Source of the DNA: Stomatohabitans albus
Lineage (GTDB): Bacteria; Actinomycetota; Nitriliruptoria; Euzebyales; Euzebyaceae
NCBI RefSeq assembly: GCF_036336025.1
Contig: NZ_JAYKKE010000001.1
Coordinates: forward strand, 687,790 to 751,789
Length of the DNA: 64,000 nucleotides
Reading direction: 5' to 3'
The notes below the pieces were generated by a model. The model saw nothing but the letters and a program-made list of their open reading frames with translations, was not told where the DNA came from and searched no databases. This document shows, piece after piece, positions 9,284 to 17,298 of the stretch (position 1 is its first letter; each line of letters begins with the position of its first letter). The position numbers were made by a program, and so were the translations under genes.

Positions 9284-10420
9284 TTAGAGAAGTACCTGGC
9301 CGCCCTCAATCATGATCGTCGGGGCATCAACGGGCACCGGCGTACCGGTGGCGACGGTCATGATGACTTGGTCAAAATCCACACATCGCTGTGCCAAACG
9401 TTCGGCACGGTACTGATCAAGCTCGGCAAACACATCATCGAGAATCAGAATTGGCTGATCCCCAGTCTCTGCAATAATGCCTACGGTGGCCAGTTTTAAT
9501 CCAAGGGCCAATGACCACAGCTCACCGTGGCTCGCAAAGTCTTTCGCCGGTAGCTCTCCCAACCTGATAAAGAGATCATCACGTTGCGGCCCTACCAAGG
9601 TGACCCCACGACGGCGCTCATCATCAGCTTTTTGCATCAAGGCTGCCTGAAGCTGATCTTGGATATCCCTTGCCGATGGTAATGCCGCATCAGAATGAGC
9701 GGTAATACGCTCACCAGTAGCCATCACGTAGTCCAATGTGGGTAGCCGGTGAACATCTTGACTCGGACTCGCCGATACCAAGTCCCCATAGGCTTCAATG
9801 AGCGGTGCCGCCAAAGCATTCACCCCGGCAATACGAGCCGCCGTAACAAGGGCTGCATGATGCAGCCATGTCTCCGTGTACGCCGCGAGGACATCTTCGT
9901 CTATAGCCTGTCCACGGGCATCTTTTAACAGCGCGTTACGCTGACGCAGCGCTTTATCCGCATCAGCTAACACACCTTTATACGATGCACGACGGCTCCC
10001 AAGAAGCTGATCAAGGAACCGTCTGCGATCATTTGGTTCGCCGCGCACCAACGCTATGTCTTCCGGAGCTAACATGACCATACGGATCAGGCCAATGGCC
10101 TCCCCCATTGACGGTACGACCACATCATTGACCGCTGCGCGATTTTTTCCCGGATTCAATTCAACCGTAACGACCAGACGTGCCTGAGCATCCGTAACCG
10201 CTTCTGCTCGAATCAATGCCCGTTCAGCAGATTGGCGAATAAGCGCTCGGTCATTGCTGGTGCGGTGACTTGACCCGACACCCAAATAGTGGATCGCTTC
10301 AACAAGGTTTGTTTTACCTTGGGCATTTGCACCTGACACCACAACAGGACCAGGCCCCAACGTGAGTTGGGTGGCCTGGTGGTTACGGACATCAGTTAGT
10401 CCGAGTTTTGAGAGGTACAC
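9284..10420 (-). CDS. recF: DNA replication and repair protein RecF
   Basis: This 378-residue SMC-like ATPase has Walker A GANAQGKTNLVEAI (about residues 33-46), the RRRFLDQLLG segment, and Walker B ILILDDVFAELD near the C-terminus. RecF helps load RecA at single-stranded gaps. Its ATG lies one base after the dnaN stop, so the two are co-translated. Confidence 0.96.
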   Translation of the reverse strand: MYLSKLGLTDVRNHQATQLTLGPGPVVVSGANAQGKTNLVEAIHYLGVGSSHRTSNDRALIRQSAERALIRAEAVTDAQARLVVTVELNPGKNRAAVNDVVVPSMGEAIGLIRMVMLAPEDIALVRGEPNDRRRFLDQLLGSRRASYKGVLADADKALRQRNALLKDARGQAIDEDVLAAYTETWLHHAALVTAARIAGVNALAAPLIEAYGDLVSASPSQDVHRLPTLDYVMATGERITAHSDAALPSARDIQDQLQAALMQKADDERRRGVTLVGPQRDDLFIRLGELPAKDFASHGELWSLALGLKLATVGIIAETGDQPILILDDVFAELDQYRAERLAQRCVDFDQVIMTVATGTPVPVDAPTIMIEGGQVLL

Positions 10421-10421
10421 C

Positions 10422-11552
10422 TCAAGTGCGGACCGGCATTAACAAGTACAAGGACTCAGTTACGGTCTTATCCTCTTCTTCACCGTCGACAAGCTTCGCA
10501 GGCCGAATGACCGCTGGTTTTAAATCATCGTTGAATGCGAAATCAACCATATCGTCATGAATGACATCCAACCCCTCAAGGAGGAACCGCGGGTTAAAGG
10601 CGATACGAATGGGTTCCCCACTCAATACGGCAGACAAACTCTCATTTGCTCGACCCGATTCAGATGAGTCGGCAGCCACATGCACCGTGTCTTCTTGAAC
10701 ATCAAAAATGACTGGTGTCATCGTTCGTTCTGCCTCACCGATCACGCTCACGCGCTTGACGACATTCGCCAACGCTGCGCGGTCAATACGTAAATGCCGC
10801 TGTGCGTTCGTCGGGATGAGCTGCCGGTATGCCGGATACTTGCCCTCAAGCAAGGTTGTGACGAGGCGACGATCGCTGAACTGGAAGACCGCATGGGTTG
10901 GTGTCAATACCATCGTGACTTCGCCACCAAGGGCATCAGCAGCACTCTTGGCTTGATCCATTGCCTTCTTGGTTACCAGTGCTGCCATCTCATCCGGTGA
11001 GTTCACTGCGATAGACCGCACACTCAAGCGATAGGAATCTGTGGCAGCGCCAGTCAACACACCGTCAGCGAGTTCTATGCGAACCCCTGTGAGGGCCACG
11101 CGTACATCCTCACTCGATACGGCCTTAATGACCTGACCAACCGTGTCAGAGAAAGCTTTGGCGTTGAGAATCACCTGACCAGCCTGCTCCGTTGGAGTAG
11201 GAATCTGAGGGAAGTCCTCAATCTGCATCATACGCAAGGTGTATTTGGCTCGCGCGCACACAATCTCTAAGCGATCACTATCAACTGACACATTCACGGC
11301 ATCGCTTGGTAACCGTGATGCAACATCACGGAGCAGCTTGCCTTGAACAAGGGCAGAACCATCACGTTGCCCTTGAACCTGCAAGGTCACCTCCGATGAC
11401 ATGTTGCCGTCAGTGGAGGTGAGCACAAGCACATCACCTGACAACGTGAGCTTGATACCCGCAAGTGCAGGAAGGCTGGACCGTTCACCGACAGTTCGGT
11501 AAATCCACTTGATGGCTTCTTCAAAACTGTCACGTTCAATACGGAACTGCAT
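10422..11552 (-). CDS. dnaN: DNA polymerase III beta subunit (sliding clamp)
   Basis: This 376-residue protein has the three-fold repeated clamp architecture. It starts MQFRIERDSFEEAIKWIYR and ends SLYLLMPVRT, the usual C-terminal (M)P(V/M)R motif. It is the first gene of the minus-strand dnaN-recF-dciA group and is divergent from dnaA across the putative origin. A CCTGGAGG-type ribosome-binding site lies just upstream of the ATG at 11552. Confidence 0.97.
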   Translation of the reverse strand: MQFRIERDSFEEAIKWIYRTVGERSSLPALAGIKLTLSGDVLVLTSTDGNMSSEVTLQVQGQRDGSALVQGKLLRDVASRLPSDAVNVSVDSDRLEIVCARAKYTLRMMQIEDFPQIPTPTEQAGQVILNAKAFSDTVGQVIKAVSSEDVRVALTGVRIELADGVLTGAATDSYRLSVRSIAVNSPDEMAALVTKKAMDQAKSAADALGGEVTMVLTPTHAVFQFSDRRLVTTLLEGKYPAYRQLIPTNAQRHLRIDRAALANVVKRVSVIGEAERTMTPVIFDVQEDTVHVAADSSESGRANESLSAVLSGEPIRIAFNPRFLLEGLDVIHDDMVDFAFNDDLKPAVIRPAKLVDGEEEDKTVTESLYLLMPVRT

Positions 11553-11922
11553 GCTCTACCTCCAGGAGTGTCATCATGAGATAACTCTCTTATATATGTA
11601 AATAGGTCGTAGTAGTAGGGGCGCATCCATCCTGTGGAAAAGTGCCGTCGAGACGGAAGTCATCTCAGTTTTGGCTGTGGACTCACATGGGGAGGATTTG
11701 GGTTGCCGCAATGGTATTACATGGATGCCACAAACGATAACTAAATACCATCAATGTAATTTGTTTATTTGCACATTTTATTAACAGGGATATTCCTCAC
11801 TATTCCACAGTTTTTCAACAGGTATTGGCCTCCTGATCCGAATTTGACTTGGTAGTCGAGCCTATTCAGGCCTAAACTCATGCCCGCAACGCAGGCAAGG
11901 ATGACTGAGGATTACGAGATCA
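11553..11922. other. oriC: Putative chromosome replication origin (oriC)
   Basis: The 370-base gap between divergent dnaN and dnaA holds DnaA-box-like words: TGTGGAAAA at 11633-11641 (one mismatch), TGTGGACTC at 11676-11684 (three mismatches) and TATTCCACA at 11801-11809 (two mismatches). An AT-rich stretch at about 11730-11800 could be the unwinding element. No perfect TTATCCACA is present. The dnaA-dnaN gap is the usual actinobacterial oriC site, so assignment rests mainly on position. Confidence 0.7.
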
Positions 11923-13317
11923 GTGGAACGAGCTGAACTGACACGAGTGTGGGAAGCCGCGTGCGAGGATCTCAAAGCTCAAGACCTCGGCCGGATTGCT
12001 ACCGCCATGCTTTTAGATATTCAGCCGCTGGGCTACAGCGACGGTATCGTCGTGCTTGCCGCGCCAGACGACTTTGCGCTTGCAAATATTCGGAAAAACT
12101 ATTTTGATCGCATCCAAACCGCGCTCAATGAGCATTTAGGGCATGACGTTCAGTTGGCCCTCACCGTGGCGCAACCGGTTTCAAACGTGGCACCCCCTGT
12201 GGTTGAAACCCCTCCAGAACCAACCTATCGCCCGGCTGTAGCAACCAGTGAATGGGAACTCGGTGCCCCCGCTATCCCGGTTGCTTCCAACTTGGTGCCC
12301 ACCTATACCTTTGATTCCTTTGTTATGGGTGCGTCAAACCGCCTGGCCTATTCAAGCGCGCAAGCCGTTGCCGAACAGCCAGCGCGCACCTACAACCCGC
12401 TACTCATTTATGGACCAAGTGGGCTTGGCAAAACCCATCTGTTGCAGGCGATTGGAAACTACGTCCGGGAGCAGGATCCGACGAGCCGAGTCATGTATGT
12501 GACAACTGAGCAGTTCACAAATGACTTTATTCACTCAATTCGTGTTAAAAAGGCACATGAATTTCATAATAGATATCGGAGTATTGATGTACTCCTTATT
12601 GATGATATTCAAGAAGTAGAAAATAAAGACCAGACACAACAAGAGTTCTTCCAAACATTTAATCATTTGCATCTCGCAGGTAAGCAGATTGTGTTAACTT
12701 GTGATAAGCATCCTAATGAATTAAAGCTATTGACTGAGCGTTTACGGACACGATTCGCAAACGGACTGGTCTGTGATGTAAGTCCTCCAGAACTCGAAAC
12801 ACGACTCACGATTTTGATTCGCCGCTGTGAAGCTGAAGGGCGAGATGTACCCCGTGAAGTGCTTGAATCCATTGCAAGGCGTGTGGATTCTAATGTTCGT
12901 AATCTTGAGGGAGCACTTACCCGTGTCGTAGCTGCCGCTAGTGTGAACAACCTTCCCATCACATTACGTTTGGCTGAAGATACATTGAAGGATATTTATC
13001 CTCAAGCAAGCCAAAGAAAGATAAGTGCCGATTCGATTTTGTATGAAACGGCTAATTATTTTGAGATACCTGTTGATGAGATAATTGGGCGTTCACGTAC
13101 ACGAGAAATAGTCAATGCGCGACATGTCGCAATGTATCTCACCAGAGAACTCACTGATTTTAGTTTGCCTGAGATTGGACGACGGTTTGGAAATCGCGAT
13201 CATTCAACAGTTAAGCATGCCTATGACCGCATTATGGATTTGATTGATAGCAATAAAGAACTATTCCAAGACATTCAACGGCTTACTGCGGTCATTAAAG
13301 ACAGCAAACACCCATAA
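11923..13317 (+). CDS. dnaA: Chromosomal replication initiator DnaA
   Basis: This 464-residue protein has N-terminal domain I, a Pro-rich domain II (about residues 85-125), an AAA+ domain with Walker A GPSGLGKTH and Walker B LLIDDIQ, and a C-terminal DNA-binding domain with the DnaA signature GNRDHSTVKHAYD. The start is GTG at 11923 with GAGG 12 bases upstream. The 3' part of the gene (about 12,500-13,317) is clearly more AT-rich than the 5' part: sample 60-base rows give 32-40% GC against 57-60% before 12,480. The stop codon sits in a short hairpin, CACCCA...TGGGTG (13309-13327). Confidence 0.98.
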   Translation: MERAELTRVWEAACEDLKAQDLGRIATAMLLDIQPLGYSDGIVVLAAPDDFALANIRKNYFDRIQTALNEHLGHDVQLALTVAQPVSNVAPPVVETPPEPTYRPAVATSEWELGAPAIPVASNLVPTYTFDSFVMGASNRLAYSSAQAVAEQPARTYNPLLIYGPSGLGKTHLLQAIGNYVREQDPTSRVMYVTTEQFTNDFIHSIRVKKAHEFHNRYRSIDVLLIDDIQEVENKDQTQQEFFQTFNHLHLAGKQIVLTCDKHPNELKLLTERLRTRFANGLVCDVSPPELETRLTILIRRCEAEGRDVPREVLESIARRVDSNVRNLEGALTRVVAAASVNNLPITLRLAEDTLKDIYPQASQRKISADSILYETANYFEIPVDEIIGRSRTREIVNARHVAMYLTRELTDFSLPEIGRRFGNRDHSTVKHAYDRIMDLIDSNKELFQDIQRLTAVIKDSKHP

Positions 13318-13383
13318 AAATTGGGTGCATACACACATTCACACACGTACCCTGGTGCGTCCGCGTAATTTTAAGAGGTCCAG

Positions 13384-13521
13384 ATGTCAAAGCGTACTTT
13401 TCAACCCAATACCCGTCGTCGCGCCAAGAAGCATGGCTTCCGCGCTCGTATGCGCACCGTTGCCGGTCGTGCGATTATCGCCGCGCGTCGCCGCAAGGGC
13501 CGTAAGCGCTTAACGGCATAG
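13384..13521 (+). CDS. rpmH: 50S ribosomal protein L34
   Basis: This 45-residue, very basic protein starts [20 protein letters not shown], the L34 signature, and ends [14 protein letters not shown] precedes the ATG at 13384. It opens the conserved rpmH-rnpA-yidD-yidC-jag operon. Confidence 0.97.
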   Translation: MSKRTFQPNTRRRAKKHGFRARMRTVAGRAIIAARRRKGRKRLTA

Positions 13522-13527
13522 GTTCAC

Positions 13528-13887
13528 GTGGACCGACTTCGGTCCTCGGGTGATATCCGCCACGTTATGACCGCCGGTTCAGGAGCAGGAACCCACGCTG
13601 TTGTCGTTCATGTGGCCATTCCGCGGAAACCCTTTCAGGGCACCTCTCGCAGCCATCACCGAGTAGCGGTGGTGGCTGGTCGTCGTGTTGGTAACGCCGT
13701 TAAACGTAACCGAGCTAAACGTCGATTACGTGCGATTTACCCAGACACCCTGAGTGTCCAAGACGTGCGTGAACCCCTTGATATTGTGCTTGTTGCAAAG
13801 CCCGGTATTGCGAGTGTGGGATATAAGGAACTCCGCAATGATGTTCAATCCGCTTTTTTACGAGCTTGTAAACGGTTGGGTTCTTAA
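13528..13887 (+). CDS. rnpA: Ribonuclease P protein component
   Basis: This 119-residue basic protein carries the RnpA signature RRVGNAVKRNRAKRRLRA (about residues 51-68). It binds RNase P RNA and helps it process tRNA 5' leaders. GTG start at 13528, six bases after rpmH. Confidence 0.95.
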   Translation: MDRLRSSGDIRHVMTAGSGAGTHAVVVHVAIPRKPFQGTSRSHHRVAVVAGRRVGNAVKRNRAKRRLRAIYPDTLSVQDVREPLDIVLVAKPGIASVGYKELRNDVQSAFLRACKRLGS

Positions 13888-14175
13888 ATGTGCGGTCATT
13901 CTGAACACAATGCAGCTAGACCTGTTGCCAACGTCACCTATTCCAGCGGTCAGCGTGCAGTCATTAGGTTAATTCGTTGGTATCAAGTGATGCCTCGCCC
14001 TCGGGGACATTGCCGATTCACACCGACATGTTCCGCATATGCTGTAGAGGCAGTTGAAATACACGGCCTATGGCGAGGCACTTGGCTAGCCATGAAACGC
14101 TTAAGCCGATGTAGACCTCTTGGGGGATATGGGTTTGACCCAGTCCCAATACCCGATCAACCAAACCGGAAATAG
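13888..14175 (+). CDS. yidD: YidD membrane-protein insertion efficiency factor
   Basis: This 95-residue protein has the YidD motifs [19 protein letters not shown] and [17 protein letters not shown]. YidD aids YidC/Sec membrane insertion. The ATG immediately follows the rnpA stop with no gap. The first 20 or so residues are not conserved; a later start at V14 or so cannot be excluded. Confidence 0.93.
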   Translation: MCGHSEHNAARPVANVTYSSGQRAVIRLIRWYQVMPRPRGHCRFTPTCSAYAVEAVEIHGLWRGTWLAMKRLSRCRPLGGYGFDPVPIPDQPNRK

Positions 14176-14178
14176 GTT

Positions 14179-14976
14179 ATGAATCCGTTCTCATTCCTCT
14201 GGCAAGGGTTAAAACACGTCCTGGCCGATACCCTCACCTTCTACGGCAATGCACTTGCATTTATCGACCCCTATCAATGGGGCTTTGCGATTTTGCTGTT
14301 GACCATCACGGTCCGGGTGATCCTTGTTCCGCTTGCCATTCGACAGATGAAGTCAATGGAAGGTATGCAGGCGATCAAGCCGCAAATGGAGAAAATCCAG
14401 AAGAAGTACAAAACGACGCGTGAAATGATGCGCACCGATCCCGAGCGGTATCGTGCGCGCCAGGCCAAAATGCAAGAGGAAATGTCTGCCCTCTATAAAG
14501 AGAACGGTGTTAACCCGGTTGGCGGGTGTTTGCCACTCCTCTTGCAGATGCCAGTATTTTTTGCCCTATTTAGTGTGTTACGTGGCGGACAACAAGGTGT
14601 AGAAGTCCTTGTACCTCAACTCATTGATGCACCGTGGTTTGGGATCTCTGTACTGAGCGCTCCCCCACTGCAAGCTGGCATCGGGGCCATCCTGCTTGTT
14701 GCAGGCATGGTGGTTACAACCTATTTCACACAGAAGATTTCGATGGCGATGCAGCCTCCCGCCGAAGGGCAGGCTGCACAAATGCAACAGACCATGCTTT
14801 GGGTGATGCCACCCATGCTTGGCGTCATGGCAATTAACATTCCTGCCGGCGTACTGATCTACTGGGTCACCTCAAACCTCTGGACAATGGGGCAGACCTG
14901 GTTCATTGGAAAATATGTTTCAAGTAATTCCAAGCATCGTGGCAATAACCCCAAGGCCGACAACAACAAAAAATAA
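14179..14976 (+). CDS. yidC: YidC/Oxa1 membrane-protein insertase
   Basis: This 265-residue protein has the YidC/Oxa1 fold with about five transmembrane segments, a cytoplasmic coiled-coil hairpin (KPQMEKIQKKY to EEMSALYKENG) and the conserved NPVGGCLPLLLQMPVFFALF. It inserts inner-membrane proteins with or without SecYEG. The C-terminus is a polar Lys/Asn-rich tail. It lies 3 bases after yidD. Confidence 0.96.
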   Translation: MNPFSFLWQGLKHVLADTLTFYGNALAFIDPYQWGFAILLLTITVRVILVPLAIRQMKSMEGMQAIKPQMEKIQKKYKTTREMMRTDPERYRARQAKMQEEMSALYKENGVNPVGGCLPLLLQMPVFFALFSVLRGGQQGVEVLVPQLIDAPWFGISVLSAPPLQAGIGAILLVAGMVVTTYFTQKISMAMQPPAEGQAAQMQQTMLWVMPPMLGVMAINIPAGVLIYWVTSNLWTMGQTWFIGKYVSSNSKHRGNNPKADNNKK

Positions 14977-14985
14977 GGATGCCTT

Positions 14986-15468
14986 GTGAGCAACGAATTA
15001 AGCATCGAAGACCTCGACCATGACGCCGATGTAGCCGCCGACTTTCTTGAGGGGCTCCTCGACGCAATGGACCTGGACGGTGATCTCACAATCGATGTCA
15101 CCGAAACAGAAGCCCTTATCTCAATTGAAGACGCTGATGATGTCCTCATCGGTCGTCGTGGTGAAGTACTAGATGCCATCCAAGAAGTGATGCGCACTGC
15201 GGTACAAACCAAGACACAGCGCTATACCCGTGTTCGTTTAGACGTAAACGGGTATCGCAAGCGTGAACACGCTGCCCTCCAAGAGCGGGTGCGCGAAGCT
15301 ATCGCCGAAGCTCGCGAGACAGGTAAAGCGGTTCACCTCAAACCCACCAATGCCTATAACCGCAAACTGATGCACGATGTTGTGCACGCGGTTAATGGTG
15401 TTACCTCACACTCAGAGGGTGAAGAGCCACGCCGTCATGTGGTCGTCACCCTCGACAGCGAGCGGTAA
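14986..15468 (+). CDS. jag: Jag/KhpB-type KH-R3H RNA-binding protein
   Basis: This 160-residue protein combines a KH-type domain containing LIGRRGEVLDAIQ (about residues 55-67) and an R3H domain (RLDVNGYRKREHAAL; PTNAYNRKLMHDVVH). It is the Jag/KhpB RNA chaperone usually encoded after yidC, without the N-terminal Jag_N domain. The N-terminus is strongly acidic. It starts with GTG at 14986 and is the last gene before the terminator at 15498-15524. Confidence 0.92.
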   Translation: MSNELSIEDLDHDADVAADFLEGLLDAMDLDGDLTIDVTETEALISIEDADDVLIGRRGEVLDAIQEVMRTAVQTKTQRYTRVRLDVNGYRKREHAALQERVREAIAEARETGKAVHLKPTNAYNRKLMHDVVHAVNGVTSHSEGEEPRRHVVVTLDSER

Positions 15469-15497
15469 CCAACAAGCCGCAGCCAACACACCTTCCT

Positions 15498-15524
15498 AAG
15501 CCCCTGGTATCCGGGGGCTTTTTG
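15498..15524 (+). terminator. Terminator of the rpmH-rnpA-yidD-yidC-jag operon
   Basis: AAGCCCCTGG (15498-15507) pairs with CCGGGGGCTT (15511-15520, one T-G wobble), followed by TTTTT. It lies 30 bases after the jag stop. Confidence 0.9.
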
Positions 15525-15540
15525 GTGTCCCAGTTCTCCT

Positions 15541-15774
15541 TAGGATGGTTGTTGGTGGTGCCTGTCTGGGCACGTTTGCACCTGGGCATGGTTGCGGGTG
15601 TTGCTTGGGCATGGTTATGGGTATTGTCTGTCTGGGCACGTTCGCCTGCCGCGGTCCGTGGCGGGAGGGCGGCTCACTGAATTCGCCCATCCTGGGCTCA
15701 TATCACCCTGGCATGCAATACTCACACCCTCAGCACAGAGCACCGACTCACCGAGTGCTCGTATCACCCCGGCA
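15541..15774. repeat. Short direct repeats in a noncoding stretch
   Basis: TGTCTGGGCACGTT occurs at 15563-15576 and 15629-15642. TGGGCATGGTT occurs at 15583-15593 and 15606-15616. CTCRTATCACCCYGGCA occurs at 15697-15713 and 15758-15774. A hairpin GAGCAC/GTGCTC lies at 15738-15760. The 15,525-16,280 interval otherwise shows no credible gene or RNA family. Confidence 0.5.
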
Positions 15775-16280
15775 GCCAACATCCACACCCCCGGCCAGCG
15801 GCCCTGCGCCGGCATATACCCTTGATTTTGGCTTGTGGTAACTTCGCTGCCAATGTCTACATGCTTGATGGCATTTGCTATATCGCCAACGATGCCATGA
15901 CACACCCAAGCCAGTCGGTTACGCGGTAGAGCAGCGGCTAAAGGTGTAACAGCTATCGATGCGTAACCAACGGGCATATTTCTAGAGGTGGGTGCTTGGC
16001 TGTGTTGGACAAGCACTCACGATGTGAATTGGGTGCCATCAGGAGGCGTATGGCTCACGTATGACGCAGTAATTCTGGGCGGCATATTCTAGTGCTAGCC
16101 ACAAAATACCTGTTCAGGGGTTATATGGTCTGTGTTGCTGGTTGTTTGAGTTATTGGATCAAAGGAGAGAAAAACACAGAAAGTGATTGTTTGTATACGA
16201 AAAGTGAAATATTGGCCAAGGTGGGGTGGCACCTGGCATCATAATCTTTGTCAAGCACCACTCGTCGAAAGGCCAAAACA

Positions 16281-16364
16281 ATGAAACTCAACACCGCTAC
16301 CCTTCTTGGTTTAATGGCTGCGATGTTGACTGGCCTCGTCGTCGAAGCTGACACCCTCGTATAG
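16281..16364 (+). CDS. Possible 27-codon hydrophobic small ORF
   Basis: ATG at 16281 starts a 27-residue peptide, MKLNTATLLGLMAAMLTGL followed by VVEADTLV. It has a Lys near the start and one hydrophobic helix, like a signal peptide or single-pass membrane peptide. An AAAGG stands about 9 bases upstream. A long hairpin follows at 16463-16509. It could equally be chance. Confidence 0.35.
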   Translation: MKLNTATLLGLMAAMLTGLVVEADTLV

Positions 16365-16462
16365 AGCCTCCTGCAGACACTCGCCTGTTTGTTTTTATCA
16401 CTGTATAGATAAGTTCGTTCTGGGTACTTCAGTTTGGTTGTAGTTGCGTTCAGAACTTGCTT

Positions 16463-16509
16463 TAAAACCCTCTTGTTACACTCGGAGCCGATGTGATGGG
16501 AGGGTTTTA
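16463..16509. terminator. Long hairpin, possible bidirectional terminator
   Basis: TAAAACCCTC (16463-16472) pairs with GAGGGTTTTA (16500-16509). An inner stem CAC-TCGG/CCGA-GTG with a bulged T extends it. The A-run and T-run on the two sides allow termination from either direction. It separates the 16,281 region from rsmG. Confidence 0.5.
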
Positions 16510-16543
16510 TTGTGGCCACGTATGGGTGGCCATTGGGAAGGTT

Positions 16544-16559
16544 TGTTTCACGTGAAACA
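16544..16559. promoter_or_regulatory. parS: parS centromere site (perfect 16-mer)
   Basis: TGTTTCACGTGAAACA is the canonical ParB binding site. It lies 46 bases upstream of rsmG. The surrounding 34 bases (16529-16562) recur with one mismatch at 17308-17341. Confidence 0.93.
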
Positions 16560-16605
16560 TGCGAAGATAGGCGTCACTTGTCTGCCGGTAAGGTAAGCTT
16601 CTAGT

Positions 16606-17298
16606 ATGCAGGATCAGACCCGCCAACGCCTTGATCGCCTTGCTACGTTGATTGCGGAATCCCCGCACAACCTTGTTTCGGCGCGGGATCGAGAGCTCGT
16701 AGCGACCCATCACATCCCTGAGTGTGTAGCGGTCTGCACGCAGTTGAAGCCAGGAGCGCATACCCATTGGATTGACCTTGGTACCGGGGGTGGCTTGCCG
16801 GGCTTGGTGTGTGCGATCATGTTCCCACTCGTCGGGTGGACGCTGATTGATGCTACCGCAAAGAAAATCGATGCCGTTAACGGTTTCATCGATGATCTTG
16901 AGCTAGAAAATGCCCGTGGGGTGGTAGGACGTGCGGAGCATCTGGCACGAGATACAGATTATCGCGGTGTCTATGACGGGGTGATTAGCCGCGCAGTTGC
17001 ACGACTTGACGTCGTTACTGAACTTGCGCGTGGGTTTGTCCATCCAGGAGGGCAGATCGTGGTCATTAAAGGTCCTGGTCTTGTTCAAGAACGCGGGTAT
17101 ATGCAGCGATGTGCAGGGCAGTTGAAGGTACACGAAAAAGGAACCGTGATTCTTGGCCCGAGTGATCGTCAAAGCCACGTCATTACCATTATTGCAGATG
17201 GGCCAGTGCCGGAGATGATTCCAAGAAAAGATGGCGTTCCTGCTTCTAAGCCACTTGGTGGCCCGCGGACGGTCTACTCCCCTAAGGAGCGGTCGTGA
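16606..17298 (+). CDS. rsmG: 16S rRNA (guanine-N7) methyltransferase RsmG
   Basis: This 230-residue protein has the RsmG SAM-binding motif HWIDLGTGGGLPGLV (about residues 48-62) and the LIDATAKKIDAVNGF segment. It methylates G527 of 16S rRNA. It sits between jag and parA as is usual. Its TGA overlaps the parA GTG by four bases. Confidence 0.93.
   Translation: MQDQTRQRLDRLATLIAESPHNLVSARDRELVATHHIPECVAVCTQLKPGAHTHWIDLGTGGGLPGLVCAIMFPLVGWTLIDATAKKIDAVNGFIDDLELENARGVVGRAEHLARDTDYRGVYDGVISRAVARLDVVTELARGFVHPGGQIVVIKGPGLVQERGYMQRCAGQLKVHEKGTVILGPSDRQSHVITIIADGPVPEMIPRKDGVPASKPLGGPRTVYSPKERS

Noticed and set aside
13519-13534. parS-like word GGTTCACGTGGACC at the rpmH-rnpA junction
   Set aside because: Several consensus bases are changed and only the CACGTG core is shared, so ParB binding is unlikely.
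15545-15841. 98-codon plus-strand frame in the repeat region
   Set aside because: Its content follows the direct repeats, with odd composition, no ribosome-binding site and no family.
16151-16519. 122-codon minus-strand frame across the small ORF and hairpin
   Set aside because: It spans a hairpin, shows no domain and lacks a ribosome-binding site.
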